64,000 nt of DNA from Desulforapulum autotrophicum HRM2 (GTDB lineage: Bacteria > Desulfobacterota > Desulfobacteria > Desulfobacterales > Desulfobacteraceae). Positions 36,272-46,129 of this stretch are shown here, in pieces. The notes under the pieces are model-generated. The model was not told the DNA's origin, searched no databases, and saw nothing but the letters and a program-made list of their open reading frames with translations. The DNA lies in NCBI RefSeq assembly GCF_000020365.1, contig NC_012108.1, positions 3,100,001-3,164,000 of the forward strand. The letters are read 5' to 3'. Made by a program: the position numbers and the translations under genes. The first letter of the stretch is position 1. Each line of letters begins with the position of its first letter.

Positions 36272-36300
36272 TTTATACCCTTATCCCCAGGGTTTGTCAA
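36272..36300 (-). promoter_or_regulatory. Sigma-70 promoter of the tRNA-Gly/tRNA-Cys unit
   Basis: On the minus strand a perfect TTGACA (36295-36300) and TATAAA (36272-36277, 5 of 6) are separated by exactly 17 bp. Transcription would begin near 36265, about a dozen bases before the mature 5' end of tRNA-Gly. The tRNAs thus do not depend on read-through from pgsA. Confidence 0.8.
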
Positions 36301-36309
36301 CCCATAATT

Positions 36310-36942
36310 CTAAAAGGATATCAGTTTTCTGAACCGGATGAAATAATCCGCCCCGGACCAGAGGGTAAAGACAAGGGCGCCATAGAGAAGCACCATGCCA
36401 ATGGCGTGGAAATCGATCCCCATGTAGGGGTAATGGATGAGGAGGGGAATAATACAGGCTATTTGAAAGCCTGTCTTGTATTTCCCAAGCCAGGAGGCTG
36501 CCACATCCTCTCCCTGCTCAATAATGACGCACCGAAGCCCTGTGACGGCAAGTTCCCTGCCGATGATGGCACAGGCGATCCAGGCCGGCATGAACCCCAG
36601 GGAGACCAGCATGATAAATGCCGATGAGACCAGAAGTTTATCCGCCAGGGGGTCCAGGATTTTTCCAAGGGTTGAGACAAGTCCCAGCTTTCTTGCAAGA
36701 TAGCCGTCAAAATAATCGGTGATGGCGGCCAGGGAAAAGACCAGGGCCGCCAGAAATGCCGTCATTTTACCCGGATACATCAAAAGGCCCACAAGAATGG
36801 GGGTAGCCACAATCCTTGACAGGGTCATGAAGTTGGGATTCATGACAATCTTCATCAGCCTGCGCATCCAGCTCCCCATGGTACTCTTAAATTTTTCCGG
36901 ACATTTTTCCACGTTTTTTTTAATCGTTTCCTGCCAGGTCAT
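36310..36942 (-). CDS. pgsA: CDP-diacylglycerol--glycerol-3-phosphate 3-phosphatidyltransferase
   Basis: Makes phosphatidylglycerophosphate, the committed step to phosphatidylglycerol and cardiolipin, at the inner membrane. It has 210 residues. The CDP-alcohol phosphotransferase signature DG-x2-AR-x8-G-x3-D-x3-D is present as DGYLARKLGLVSTLGKILDP and the following D. About four to five helices are visible. An N-terminal cytosolic stretch of about 30 residues precedes the usual start (MNPNFMTLSRI), and a later Met could be used instead. The ATG lies 5 bases after the upstream stop, so it is translationally coupled. It pairs functionally with PgpA at 19243-19692. Confidence 0.93.
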   Translation of the reverse strand: MTWQETIKKNVEKCPEKFKSTMGSWMRRLMKIVMNPNFMTLSRIVATPILVGLLMYPGKMTAFLAALVFSLAAITDYFDGYLARKLGLVSTLGKILDPLADKLLVSSAFIMLVSLGFMPAWIACAIIGRELAVTGLRCVIIEQGEDVAASWLGKYKTGFQIACIIPLLIHYPYMGIDFHAIGMVLLYGALVFTLWSGADYFIRFRKLISF

Positions 36943-36947
36943 AGGGA

Positions 36948-37595
36948 TTATTTATTCTCTTTTTTTTTCCAGTCTGCCATAAAGGACTCAATGCCCCTGT
37001 CTGTCAAGGGGTGGGATGCAAGGGCGCTCAACACCTTGTGGGGTATGGTTGCAATGTCAGCCCCGATCAGGGCAGAGTTCAACACATGCAGGGGGTTCCT
37101 GACGCTTGCAACAATGATCTGGGTATCAAACATATAGTTTGAATAGATCTCGGCAATCTCCTCAATAAGGTTCATACCGTCAAGGGCAAGATCGTCTATT
37201 CTACCCACAAAAGGACTTGCATAGGTGGCACCGGCCTTAGCTGCCATCAGGGCCTGGGTTGCAGAAAAAATCAGGGTGACGTTGGTCTTGATGCCCTCAT
37301 TGGTCAGGGTCCGCACGGCCTTGAGACCGTCAACGGTCATGGGAATCTTGACAACAATGTTGTCGGCAATCTTGGCAAGATCCCTTGCCTCCTTGACCAT
37401 GCCGTCATAATCAAGGCTGATCACCTCGGCGCTCACAGGCCCCTCTACAATCGAACAGATTTCCCGGATGATGTCGGTGAACTCGCCGGCCTCTTTTGCG
37501 ATGAGTGACGGATTGGTCGTGACTCCATCAACCATGCCCATGGCAAGGGCGTCTTTGATCTCATCAATGTTGGCTGTATCTATAAAAAACTTCAT
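36948..37595 (-). CDS. fsa: Transaldolase / fructose-6-phosphate aldolase family (TalC type)
   Basis: Small class I aldolase of 215 residues, the size of the TalC/FSA subfamily. Motifs are [27 protein letters not shown], the Schiff-base lysine in [13 protein letters not shown], and [12 protein letters not shown]. Tetrameric TalC enzymes act either as transaldolase in the non-oxidative pentose phosphate pathway or as fructose-6-phosphate aldolase; the sequence here does not settle which. It abuts folK (one-base overlap) and precedes pgsA. Confidence 0.93.
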   Translation of the reverse strand: MKFFIDTANIDEIKDALAMGMVDGVTTNPSLIAKEAGEFTDIIREICSIVEGPVSAEVISLDYDGMVKEARDLAKIADNIVVKIPMTVDGLKAVRTLTNEGIKTNVTLIFSATQALMAAKAGATYASPFVGRIDDLALDGMNLIEEIAEIYSNYMFDTQIIVASVRNPLHVLNSALIGADIATIPHKVLSALASHPLTDRGIESFMADWKKKENK

Positions 37596-38110
37596 TATGC
37601 GTCTCCTTTGACATAAACCCTGACCTCCTGGCCGGGGTTATTTTCTATTTGTAGTAAAAGCTGCTCCATGGTTTTTTCCATTGTCGGGTGGACAATTCCA
37701 GAAGCTATATCACAAAGGGGTTTCAAGACAAAGCACCTTTTGTGCATGCGCGGGTGGGGAAGAATAAGTCTGTCGGTCTGGACAACCCTTTCCCCATAAA
37801 GGATGATATCAAGGTCAATGATCCTGGGACCAAACCTCACCTCTTTTTCACCCTGCCCCAAAAGCAGTTCGATCTTTTTTAATCCGTCAATAAGCTCAAA
37901 AGGATCAAGGCGGGTTTCGATCTTAAGTGCTCCGTTGACAAACCATGCCTGGTCGAGAAAACCCACGGGCTCGGTTCGGTAAAAAGGTGAGGTCGCCACA
38001 ACACGGGTCTGGTCAAGTGTGTCAACCGTTTTTCTGCCCCTGATGCAGTTATCGTATCGATTGCCCAGATTTGAGCCGATGGAGAGATATGCAATCGCCA
38101 TGGGATTCAT
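37595..38110 (-). CDS. folK: 2-amino-4-hydroxy-6-hydroxymethyldihydropteridine pyrophosphokinase
   Basis: Transfers pyrophosphate to 6-hydroxymethyl-dihydropterin in folate synthesis. It has 171 residues. Motifs are [11 protein letters not shown] at the N-terminus, [20 protein letters not shown], and the signature [14 protein letters not shown] followed by LPHPRMHKR. The ATG is 2 bp after the upstream stop; a second Met three codons later is possible. No folP or folB is adjacent. Confidence 0.95.
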   Translation of the reverse strand: MNPMAIAYLSIGSNLGNRYDNCIRGRKTVDTLDQTRVVATSPFYRTEPVGFLDQAWFVNGALKIETRLDPFELIDGLKKIELLLGQGEKEVRFGPRIIDLDIILYGERVVQTDRLILPHPRMHKRCFVLKPLCDIASGIVHPTMEKTMEQLLLQIENNPGQEVRVYVKGDA

Positions 38111-38112
38111 TT

Positions 38113-38544
38113 TTATAGTTCCACCTGAACAGTATTAGAAGAACCGCTGAACACCCCTGAGCCGGTATAGGCCCTGACACGAAAGTAGTAGCTTGTTCCA
38201 GGCTTAATTTCAACGGCAAATTCAAAGGTTTTAGCACCGGTGGTATCCAGGGGGGTAAACCGCAGGGGACATCCCTTGCAATCGTCTGCCCCCCCCCCTT
38301 GGGTTGCCAGGTCGACCTCAAACCCGGCAATGGGAGGTACACCCTTTTTTACCCCATAAGACCAGGTAAGGGTTGCCGTTGTTCCAGCAAGGGACAATGC
38401 CAGGTTACTGGGAGGGGCTACCATCTCCTGGATGGGCGGCAAGGGAGGTCCTTTTTTGCCACAACCCAGACCGGTTACAGCCAGAACAATGGCAAACGCG
38501 CACAGAACAAAAATTCTGAAAACATTCCTTGAAAATGGGTTCAT
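38113..38544 (-). CDS. LptM-like lipoprotein with fibronectin III-like domain
   Basis: Small lipoprotein of 143 residues. The signal peptide ends in lipobox GLGC followed by GKKGPPLPP, the CGxKGPL-type N-terminus of LptM/YifL proteins, which in enterobacteria assist the LPS transport complex LptD. Unlike short LptM, it continues with a fibronectin type III-like domain (about 40-143; SNLALSLAGTTATLTWSY, GTSYYFRVRAYT). A CKGC pair lies in the domain. Its start overlaps the argH stop by 4 bp. A ten-base G tract lies inside the coding sequence. Confidence 0.75.
   Translation of the reverse strand: MNPFSRNVFRIFVLCAFAIVLAVTGLGCGKKGPPLPPIQEMVAPPSNLALSLAGTTATLTWSYGVKKGVPPIAGFEVDLATQGGGADDCKGCPLRFTPLDTTGAKTFEFAVEIKPGTSYYFRVRAYTGSGVFSGSSNTVQVEL
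38289..38298 (-). repeat. Homopolymeric G10 tract inside a lipoprotein gene
   Basis: Ten consecutive C on the plus strand, read as G10 on the coding strand, encode three glycines and the first base of Ala. Tracts of this length are prone to slippage, so a gain or loss of one base would truncate the lipoprotein at about its middle. Confidence 0.9.
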
Positions 38545-39941
38545 CCCTCTGTTCCCGCTGTTTGTTCATCAAGATCCCGGGTTGCCCGATCAATGGCCTT
38601 GAGTACATTATCGTATCCAGTGCCACCATGGGTCCCACGCCTTGAAATCATATGCTCAATGGAAAGATACTCAAAAATATCCGGTTCAATAACCTCTGAA
38701 AAGGTTTTAAACTCCTGGACCGTAAGGTGGTGAAGCTCCTTTGAATGTTCAAGGGCAAAGGCCACTGCCTTTCCAGAAATGGAGTGGGCCTGCCTGAAGG
38801 GCACACCTTTTAAAACAAGGTAGTCGGCAAGATCCGTGGCATTGAGAAACCCCTTTTCCGAGGCTGCAAGCATGGTTTCCTTGTTCACCTTGATGTTGGG
38901 CAGCATCCGGGTGTAAACGTCCAGACAGGCCTTGACCGTGTTGACCGTGTCAAACAGCGGCTCCTTGTCCTCCTGCATGTCCCGGTTATAGGCAAGGGGC
39001 AGGGATTTCATGAGGGTGATAATAGCCATGAGATTGCCCACCACCCGGGCAGTTTTCCCCCTGACAAGCTCTGCGACATCCGGATTTTTCTTCTGGGGCA
39101 TGATACTCGATCCGGTTGTAAAGGCATCCGAAATGGTGATAAAGGCAAACTCAGACGAAGACCAGAGCACCAGCTCCTCGGAAAATCGAGACAGATGAAT
39201 CATGGCAATAGAGGCGGCCGAGATGAACTCCATGGCAAAATCACGGTCGGACACTGAATCCATGCTGTTGTCCGACACCTTTGCAAAACCGAGCAGCTGC
39301 CGGGTATACTCCCGCTCCAGGGGAAAGGTGGTACCGGCAAGGGCAGCAGCCCCAAGGGGCATTACATCGGTGCGCTTCAGGCAATCTGCCATGCGCTCCT
39401 GATCGCGTTTAAACATCTCGTAATAGGCCATGAGATGGTGGGCAAAAAGGACAGGCTGAGCCCGCTGCAGATGGGTGTAACCTGGCATGACCACTCTCTT
39501 GTACTGATCTGCCATTTTAACCAGGACCCGCTGCAGGGCAAACAGCCGGGCAATGATGCCCTTGATTTCGGCCTTTAAATACATGCGGATGTCCAGGGCC
39601 ACCTGGTCATTGCGGCTCCTTCCCGTGTGCAGTTTCCTTGCCACATCTCCTGCTTCATCTCCCAGGGCACTCTCCACATGCATATGGATGTCTTCCAGGG
39701 CGTCGGAAAATTCAAAGTCATCGCCGGCGATCTTCGCCTTGACCCGGCCAAGCCCCGTGCGAAGCGCTGCCGCCTCATCCTGGGTGATAATCCCCACGTG
39801 GGCCAACATGGTTAAATGGGCAATGCTGCCCTCGATGTCATAGGCGTAGAGCGCCTTGTCAACGTCAATGGACGAGGTAAACCGTTCGACCATGGCGTCC
39901 GTATCCTGGGAGAACCTGCCACTCCACGGTTTTTTTCCCAT
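38541..39941 (-). CDS. argH: Argininosuccinate lyase
   Basis: Last step of arginine synthesis, splitting argininosuccinate into arginine and fumarate. It has 466 residues from the ATG at 39941, one base after the argG stop and behind AGGAG. The frame is open to 40103, but that would overlap argG. N-terminus KPWSGRF; AGDVARKLHTGRSRNDQVA; the superfamily signature SSIMPQKKNPDVAELVRGK; and GYTHLQRAQPV with the catalytic His region. Confidence 0.97.
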   Translation of the reverse strand: MGKKPWSGRFSQDTDAMVERFTSSIDVDKALYAYDIEGSIAHLTMLAHVGIITQDEAAALRTGLGRVKAKIAGDDFEFSDALEDIHMHVESALGDEAGDVARKLHTGRSRNDQVALDIRMYLKAEIKGIIARLFALQRVLVKMADQYKRVVMPGYTHLQRAQPVLFAHHLMAYYEMFKRDQERMADCLKRTDVMPLGAAALAGTTFPLEREYTRQLLGFAKVSDNSMDSVSDRDFAMEFISAASIAMIHLSRFSEELVLWSSSEFAFITISDAFTTGSSIMPQKKNPDVAELVRGKTARVVGNLMAIITLMKSLPLAYNRDMQEDKEPLFDTVNTVKACLDVYTRMLPNIKVNKETMLAASEKGFLNATDLADYLVLKGVPFRQAHSISGKAVAFALEHSKELHHLTVQEFKTFSEVIEPDIFEYLSIEHMISRRGTHGGTGYDNVLKAIDRATRDLDEQTAGTEG

Positions 39942-39942
39942 G

Positions 39943-41154
39943 TCACACCTTTCTCCTGTCATTGGCAATCTTTCTGATTCGCAGCCGAAGGGCGTTGAGA
40001 CGGATAAACCCTTCAGCATCCTTCTGGGCGTAGACATTGTCATCCTCAAAGGTGGCAAAGGATTCGTCATACAGGCTCTGGTCGGATCGCCGACCCAGAA
40101 CATAGCAATTACCCTTGTAGAGTTTAAGCCTTACCGTTCCTGAAACGCAGGTCTGGGTTTCATCAACCATCTTCTGGAGAAGGGCCATTTCAGGAGAAAA
40201 CCAGAACCCGTTGTACACAAGCTCGGCATACTTGGGGATAAGAGAATCCCGGAGGTGAGCCACCTCACGATCCAGGGTGATGGACTCCATGTTTAAATGG
40301 GCAAGCCTCAGAATGGTGCCGCCGGGTGTCTCGTAAACGCCCCTTGATTTCATTCCCACAAAACGATTTTCAACAAGGTCGATACGGCCGATGCCGTTCC
40401 TGCCGCCCAGGGTGTTGAGTTCCTTGAAAAGGGTTGCAGGGGACATGGGCCGGCCATTGATGGCCACAGGATTACCGTTCTTAAAATCGATCTCGATAAT
40501 TTCAGCTTTGTCCGGAGCATCCTCAGGTTTAACGGACATGGTGTACATGTCGTCGGTGGCCTGGGCCCAGGGATCCTCAAGCACGCCTCCCTCATAGCTG
40601 ATGTGGAGCATGTTCCGGTCCGTGCTGTAGGGTTTTGACGGGGTCTGGGGTACGGGTATGTTGTGTTCTTTTGCAAACTGCATCAGGCGGGTCCTGGAGG
40701 TTAGATCCCAGTCCCGCCAGGGGGCGATGATCTTGATGGCTGGATTCATGGCAAAATAGCCAAGCTCAAACCGTACCTGATCGTTGCCCTTGCCCGTGGC
40801 ACCGTGGCTTACGGCATCGGCCCCTTCGGCTGCAGCTATCTCGATCTGTCGTTTTGCGATCAAGGGTCTGGCAATGGAGGTACCAAGCAGGTATTGCCCC
40901 TCATAGATGGCATTGGCCCTGAAGGCCGGAAACACATAATCACGAATGAACTCTTCCCTTAAATCCTCGACATAGGCCTTAACAGCACCGGTTTTAAGCG
41001 CTTTTGCCTCAAGCCCGTCAAGCTCCTCCTCCTGGCCAAGATCCGCCGTAAGGGTAACCACCTCACAGTGATAGGTTTCAATCAACCATTTCAAAATAAC
41101 CGAGGTATCCAGGCCGCCTGAATAGGCAAGGACCACTTTTTTTATGTCAGACAT
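39943..41154 (-). CDS. argG: Argininosuccinate synthase
   Basis: ATP-dependent condensation of citrulline and aspartate. It has 403 residues. The pyrophosphatase P-loop is [11 protein letters not shown], with [16 protein letters not shown], and [20 protein letters not shown] is typical of the type found in most bacteria. The 44-bp gap to argF contains a T-rich stretch but no clear terminator. Confidence 0.98.
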   Translation of the reverse strand: MSDIKKVVLAYSGGLDTSVILKWLIETYHCEVVTLTADLGQEEELDGLEAKALKTGAVKAYVEDLREEFIRDYVFPAFRANAIYEGQYLLGTSIARPLIAKRQIEIAAAEGADAVSHGATGKGNDQVRFELGYFAMNPAIKIIAPWRDWDLTSRTRLMQFAKEHNIPVPQTPSKPYSTDRNMLHISYEGGVLEDPWAQATDDMYTMSVKPEDAPDKAEIIEIDFKNGNPVAINGRPMSPATLFKELNTLGGRNGIGRIDLVENRFVGMKSRGVYETPGGTILRLAHLNMESITLDREVAHLRDSLIPKYAELVYNGFWFSPEMALLQKMVDETQTCVSGTVRLKLYKGNCYVLGRRSDQSLYDESFATFEDDNVYAQKDAEGFIRLNALRLRIRKIANDRRKV

Positions 41155-41198
41155 GGGTAATATCCTTTATTTTTTAATTGTTCTTTTGACAAGTTAGC

Positions 41199-42122
41199 TT
41201 ATTTTCCATTGGCCAGTATCAGGGTCTCAAGAATGGCCTTGTGCATGTGGCGTTTGTTTTCAGCCTGGTCCCAGAACACGGCATCGGGCGCTTCAAGGAC
41301 ATCCTCTGAGATCTCTTCCCCCCGGTGGGCAGGAAGGCAGTGCAAAACCGTCACATCTGGCTTTGACTGGGATAGAAGGGATCGGTTCACCTGGAAGCCT
41401 TTAAAAGCAGTAACCCGTTTTGCCTGTTCCTCTTCCTGTCCCATGCTGGCCCACACGTCCGTATACACCACATCGGCATTTTTAACTGCATCCTTGGGGT
41501 CATGGGTGAAAACAATCTGCCGCCCTCCCCGTTCAAGGGCCTTTGCCTTGATTTCGTCCTTGACGCCGTACCCTTCAGGGGTTGCCACCACAAGGTTGAG
41601 GTCAAGAACCGCCGCCGCATTGACCCATGAATTGGCAACATTGTTGCCGTCGCCCACCCATACGATTTTTTTGCCCTGGAAACCACCCTTATGCTCGATC
41701 ACCGTCATGATGTCGCTTAAAATCTGGCAGGGATGATAAAGGTCGGTCAGGGCATTTATCACAGGAATGGTCGAGGATGCTGCAAACTCTTCCACCAACC
41801 CGTGGTCAAAGGTTCGCATGGCAAGGACGTCTATGTAGCGGGAAAGCACCCTGGCCGTGTCACAGGCAGGTTCGTTCCTTGAAATCTGGGTATCCTGGGT
41901 GCTCATGTAGATGGGCGTCCCCCCCAGCTGAATCATGGCCGTCTCAAAGGCCACCCGGGTGCGGGTGGATTTTTTGTCAAATATCAGGCCCAGGCTCTTT
42001 CCGGCCAGATGCCTGTCAGAGATGCCCTGTCGGGACCTTTTTTTAAACTGAAGGGCCAGTTCAAACAGATGGATAAAATCGTCCTTCTCAAGATCAAGAA
42101 GAGAGAGCAGGTCTTTTTTCAT
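41199..42122 (-). CDS. argF: Ornithine carbamoyltransferase
   Basis: Makes citrulline from ornithine and carbamoyl phosphate. It has 307 residues. The carbamoyl-phosphate site is KKSTRTRVAFETAM and HPCQILSD; the ornithine-side motif is HCLPAHRGEEIS. It lies 11 bp after argD. Length and motifs point to the anabolic enzyme. Confidence 0.98.
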   Translation of the reverse strand: MKKDLLSLLDLEKDDFIHLFELALQFKKRSRQGISDRHLAGKSLGLIFDKKSTRTRVAFETAMIQLGGTPIYMSTQDTQISRNEPACDTARVLSRYIDVLAMRTFDHGLVEEFAASSTIPVINALTDLYHPCQILSDIMTVIEHKGGFQGKKIVWVGDGNNVANSWVNAAAVLDLNLVVATPEGYGVKDEIKAKALERGGRQIVFTHDPKDAVKNADVVYTDVWASMGQEEEQAKRVTAFKGFQVNRSLLSQSKPDVTVLHCLPAHRGEEISEDVLEAPDAVFWDQAENKRHMHKAILETLILANGK

Positions 42123-42133
42123 TAAAATTCTCC

Positions 42134-43309
42134 TTATTCAAGCAGGTCGTCAAGGGCCTTGACAACGGCATCAATTTCCTCCCGTGTGATGACAAGGGGA
42201 GGAGCAAATCTGATAACTTTACCTTGAATCGCATTAAGAATAAAGCCTTTTTTCATGGCCTCGACCACAATTTCTCCTGCATTTCCATCCAGTTCCATGC
42301 CCACAAGCAGCCCCTCACCCCGGACGGCCCTGATGGTTTTATGGCGGGCCATAAGGGCCGTGAGCCCCTGTTTGAGGTATGCCCCCTTCGCCCTTATCTG
42401 TTGGAGAAAATCAGGGTCCGAAATGATCTTTAGAACCTCAAGGGCAGCCCGGGTCACAAGGGGTGTACCGCCAAAGGTGGTTGCGTGACTGCCAAAGGTG
42501 AACCCCTTGGCCGCTTCAGTGCAGGCCAGCATGGCCCCGATGGGAAGCCCGTTGCCAAGGGCCTTTGCAAGGGTCATGATGTCAGGCGTAACGCCAAAGA
42601 GCTCATGGGCAAACAGGGAACCGCACCGCCCCATACCCGTCTGGACCTCGTCAAAGATGAGGAAAATTCCCCTTTCATTGCACAGCCTGCGCACGGCTTT
42701 AATATAATCTTGATCGGCAGGGATAATCCCTCCCTCCCCCTGGATGCACTCCATCATAACGGCGCAAACCGTGTTGTCCACCAGGGCATCTAAGGCACCA
42801 ATATCGTTGAACGGACAATGGACAAACCCGCCCACCAGCGGGGAGAACCCCTGCTTGATCTTATCCTGACCCGTGGCGGACAAGGTGGCCATGGTCCTGC
42901 CGTGGAAAGACTGGGTCATGGTAATGATCCTGAACCGTTCAGGCTCCCCTTTTTCATTAAAATAGCGCCGGGCAAGCTTGATGGCAGCCTCGTTGGCCTC
43001 GGCACCGGAATTGGCAAAAAAGACCTTGTCGGCAAAACTTTTTTCCACCAGCTGATGGGCAAGCTCAGCCTGGGGTTCGGTATAGAAAATGTTTGACACG
43101 TGTACAAGGGTTGCGGCCTGATCAGCAATGGCCCGTGTTACCTGGGGATGGCAGTGGCCAAGGCTGACAACGGCAATCCCTGCAAGAAAGTCCGTATAGG
43201 CCTTACCCTGGTCATCCCAGAGGGTCGCCCCCTCCCCTTTGACAAACACAGTGGGAATTCTGGAATAGGTATTAAACACATAGGTGTTGGTTTTTTCGAT
43301 AGTATCCAT
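42134..43309 (-). CDS. argD: Acetylornithine aminotransferase
   Basis: PLP-dependent transaminase of subgroup III, 391 residues. Motifs: YTDFLAGIAVVSLGHCHP, NSGAEANEAAIKLARRY, FHGRTMATLSATGQ, FDEVQTGMGRCGSLFA, and the PLP lysine in TLAKALGNGLPIGA. It is 11 bp from argB and argF. Some family members also serve lysine synthesis (N-succinyl-diaminopimelate aminotransferase), which cannot be excluded. Confidence 0.97.
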   Translation of the reverse strand: MDTIEKTNTYVFNTYSRIPTVFVKGEGATLWDDQGKAYTDFLAGIAVVSLGHCHPQVTRAIADQAATLVHVSNIFYTEPQAELAHQLVEKSFADKVFFANSGAEANEAAIKLARRYFNEKGEPERFRIITMTQSFHGRTMATLSATGQDKIKQGFSPLVGGFVHCPFNDIGALDALVDNTVCAVMMECIQGEGGIIPADQDYIKAVRRLCNERGIFLIFDEVQTGMGRCGSLFAHELFGVTPDIMTLAKALGNGLPIGAMLACTEAAKGFTFGSHATTFGGTPLVTRAALEVLKIISDPDFLQQIRAKGAYLKQGLTALMARHKTIRAVRGEGLLVGMELDGNAGEIVVEAMKKGFILNAIQGKVIRFAPPLVITREEIDAVVKALDDLLE

Positions 43310-43320
43310 GGGTTGTTTCT

Positions 43321-44214
43321 TTAATCCTCCTGGCCCTGCAAAAAGACCTGGGTGCCGATGCCGGAATCTGTAAAAAGTTCGAGCAGCAGGGCATGGGGTC
43401 TTGTTCCGTTAATGATATGGGTTTTTTCAACACCGCCTTCAAGGGCGGAAAGGGCCGATTCCATTTTTGGAATCATACCCCCCTTTATTTCACCTCGTTC
43501 GATCATGGTATGAATTTTCTCTGCCGCTGCCGATGACACAAGGGTACCTGAAGCATCCAGCAGGCCGTCCACATCCGTCATCAGGATAAGCCGTTCCGCC
43601 TTCAGGGCCGATGCAATCTTTGACGCCACCAGATCCGCATTGATATTGTAGGTCTCGCCTGATCGACCCACCCCCACCGGGGCAATTACCGGAATAAACC
43701 CTTTGCAGGTAAGGGTATGAATAATCTCCGGATCAATAGCCGTGACACGCCCCACCATTCCGGGGTCTATGATTTCAGGCGGTTTTTCCGTGTTGGACGC
43801 GTCCACAATGGTCATCTTTTCAGCAATGATAAGCCCCCCATCCTTTCCGGTTAACCCCACGGCCCTGCCACCCTGGGCGTTGATCCCGGACACAATCTCC
43901 TTGTTGACCTTGCCCCCAAGGACCATCTCCACCACATCCATGGTTTTATCGTCGGTGTAGCGCATCCCCCTGACAAAGGTGGAGGTGATGCCCATGGCGT
44001 CAAGGACCCGGTTGATCTGGGGGCCGCCCCCGTGGACCACCACGGGGTTGAACCCGATGTACTTCAACAGGGTAATGTCCCGAGCAAAGTCACGTTTAAG
44101 TCCCGGATCCACCATGGCATGGCCGCCGTACTTGACCACAATGGTTTTACCTGCAAATTGCCGGATATAGGGAAGGGCCTCGATCAGAATGTCTGCCACA
44201 TTCATGTTCATCAT
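43321..44214 (-). CDS. argB: Acetylglutamate kinase
   Basis: Second step of arginine synthesis, often the feedback-controlled one. It has 297 residues. Motifs: [48 protein letters not shown], and [18 protein letters not shown]. The N-terminal helix preceding the kinase core ([18 protein letters not shown]) is of the kind seen in arginine-sensitive hexameric enzymes, so feedback inhibition is likely. The ATG overlaps the hslU stop by 4 bp. Confidence 0.97.
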   Translation of the reverse strand: MMNMNVADILIEALPYIRQFAGKTIVVKYGGHAMVDPGLKRDFARDITLLKYIGFNPVVVHGGGPQINRVLDAMGITSTFVRGMRYTDDKTMDVVEMVLGGKVNKEIVSGINAQGGRAVGLTGKDGGLIIAEKMTIVDASNTEKPPEIIDPGMVGRVTAIDPEIIHTLTCKGFIPVIAPVGVGRSGETYNINADLVASKIASALKAERLILMTDVDGLLDASGTLVSSAAAEKIHTMIERGEIKGGMIPKMESALSALEGGVEKTHIINGTRPHALLLELFTDSGIGTQVFLQGQED

Positions 44215-45572
44215 AGGATATACCTCGAAAGATCCTCATCCTTGACAATCTCCATGAGCTGTTTGTCCACAAAGTCTGCGTCCACAACCATCTTTTTCTC
44301 CTCAACATCCGGAGCGTGGAACAAAATTTCTTCGAGCAGCTTTTCCATGATGGTGTGAAGCCTTCTGGCGCCGATGTTTTCGGTTCTTTCGTTCACGTCA
44401 ACGGCAATGGAGGCAATTTTATCGATGGCATCCTCGGTGAATTCAAGCTCAACCCCTTCTGTTCGCAAAAGGGCAATATACTGAAGAATCAAGGCGTTCT
44501 TGGGCTCGGTGAGTATCCTTACGAACTCGTCCTTGCCAAGACTTGTAAGTTCAACCCGTATGGGAAACCGGCCCTGGAGTTCGGGAATGAGATCCGAGGG
44601 TTTGGCAATGTGAAAGGCACCCGAGGCGATGAACAGAATATGGTCGGTTTTTACCGTGCCATACTTGGTGGGGACTGAACTTCCCTCGACAATGGGTAAA
44701 AGATCCCGCTGGACCCCCTCCTTGGACACCTCCGGCCCCTGGGAATTTCCCTTGCCGGCAATCTTGTCGATCTCGTCAAGGAAAATGATGCCTGACTGTT
44801 CAACCATTTCAACGGCGTCGGCGGTTACCTTTTCCATGTCAACCAGGTGGGCCGCCTCATCCTGGGTAAGAATCTTCATGGCCTCGGCCACCTTGACCTT
44901 ACGACGCTTGGTATTCTTGGGCAGAAGATTTCCCAGCATGTCCTTCATGTTGATACCCATCTCCTCCATGCCCGTGTTGGAAAAAATTTCGATCATGGGC
45001 GAAGCCTTTCCCGTCACGTCAATATCAACAAACCGAGAATCGAGCTTGCCGTTATTTAACATTTTCCTCAGCTTTTCCCGGGTGGAAGACTTGGACGAGG
45101 ATGACGAAACGACCTCCAGATGGGGTTCTGTAAGGGTTGCACCTTCAGGCCCGCCCGACTCGGGCAGCAGCAGATCAAGGATTCTCTCCTCGGCCATGGC
45201 CGCCGCCTTTTCCTGGACTTCTTCCTGTTGCCGGACCTTGAGGGTGTTCACCGTCAATTCCATAAGGTCCCGGATCATGGACTCCACGTCCCTTCCCACA
45301 TACCCGACCTCCGTGAACTTGGAGGCCTCCACCTTATAGAAGGGAGAGTCCGTCAACCGGGCAAGCCGACGTGCAATCTCGGTTTTTCCAACACCGGTCG
45401 GGCCGATGAGGATAATGTTCTTGGGAGCGATCTCGTCCCTTAAATCATCGGGAACCTGGCGGCGGCGCCACCGGTTTCTAAGGGCGATGGCTACGGATTT
45501 TTTGGCGTTTTTCTGACCGATGATGTACCGGTCAAGTTCCCGGACAATCTCCATGGGCTTAAGGTCACTCAT
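44211..45572 (-). CDS. hslU: ATP-dependent protease ATPase subunit HslU (ClpY)
   Basis: AAA+ unfoldase that forms a hexamer on the HslV protease. It has 453 residues: N-terminal [17 protein letters not shown], Walker [10 protein letters not shown], Walker [14 protein letters not shown], sensor region [12 protein letters not shown], and C-terminus EDLSRYIL, the tail that inserts into HslV. It overlaps hslV by 4 bp upstream and argB downstream. Confidence 0.98.
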   Translation of the reverse strand: MSDLKPMEIVRELDRYIIGQKNAKKSVAIALRNRWRRRQVPDDLRDEIAPKNIILIGPTGVGKTEIARRLARLTDSPFYKVEASKFTEVGYVGRDVESMIRDLMELTVNTLKVRQQEEVQEKAAAMAEERILDLLLPESGGPEGATLTEPHLEVVSSSSSKSSTREKLRKMLNNGKLDSRFVDIDVTGKASPMIEIFSNTGMEEMGINMKDMLGNLLPKNTKRRKVKVAEAMKILTQDEAAHLVDMEKVTADAVEMVEQSGIIFLDEIDKIAGKGNSQGPEVSKEGVQRDLLPIVEGSSVPTKYGTVKTDHILFIASGAFHIAKPSDLIPELQGRFPIRVELTSLGKDEFVRILTEPKNALILQYIALLRTEGVELEFTEDAIDKIASIAVDVNERTENIGARRLHTIMEKLLEEILFHAPDVEEKKMVVDADFVDKQLMEIVKDEDLSRYIL

Positions 45573-46111
45573 TGTTTCATCTCTTCAATGGTTATGTAAT
45601 TGTTGGTGTAGATACACAGGGCCGCAGCAATCTTCATGGCCTCGGTCACGATGGTCCGGGCGTCAAGGTCGGTGTGAACCACCAGGGCCTGGGCCGCAGC
45701 CTGGGCTGCCGTGCTGCCTGAGCCAATGCTGATCACCCCGTCGTCAGGCTCAATCACGTCCCCGTTGCCGGACAGCAGATAGGTATTTTTCTCGTCCGCC
45801 GCAATCATCATGGCCTCGAGGCGTCTTAGATATTTGTCCGTGCGCCACTCCCTTGCAAGCTCCACTGCACTGCGGGTGAGGTTGCCGTTATACTGTTCAA
45901 GTTTTTGTTCAAGCTTTTCAGAAAGGGTGAGGGCATCGGCCGTGGCACCGGCAAATCCCGTGATAATCTTGTCGTTGTAAATCCGCCGCACCTTTTTTGC
46001 CTTGTGTTTTGTAACAATGGTGCCAAGGGTCACCTGGCCGTCACCTGCCACAACCACCCAATTCTTGTGGCGAACAGCGAGTATGGTTGTACCATGAAAT
46101 GTATCTGTCAT
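45569..46111 (-). CDS. hslV: ATP-dependent protease subunit HslV (ClpQ)
   Basis: Threonine protease forming two stacked hexamers. It has 180 residues. The segment [20 protein letters not shown] aligns with the mature N-terminus of known HslV. The catalytic Thr would therefore be residue 8, preceded by a 7-residue leader (MTDTFHG) that must be removed or bypassed. Other features are [12 protein letters not shown] and [14 protein letters not shown]. The ATG lies 18 bp after xerC. Confidence 0.97.
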   Translation of the reverse strand: MTDTFHGTTILAVRHKNWVVVAGDGQVTLGTIVTKHKAKKVRRIYNDKIITGFAGATADALTLSEKLEQKLEQYNGNLTRSAVELAREWRTDKYLRRLEAMMIAADEKNTYLLSGNGDVIEPDDGVISIGSGSTAAQAAAQALVVHTDLDARTIVTEAMKIAAALCIYTNNYITIEEMKQ

Positions 46112-46129
46112 TGAAATTACCTCGTAAAA

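Noticed and set aside
39942-40103. N-terminal extension of argH
   Set aside because: It lies inside argG, and the argH family starts at the GKKPWSGRF residues behind a ribosome site.
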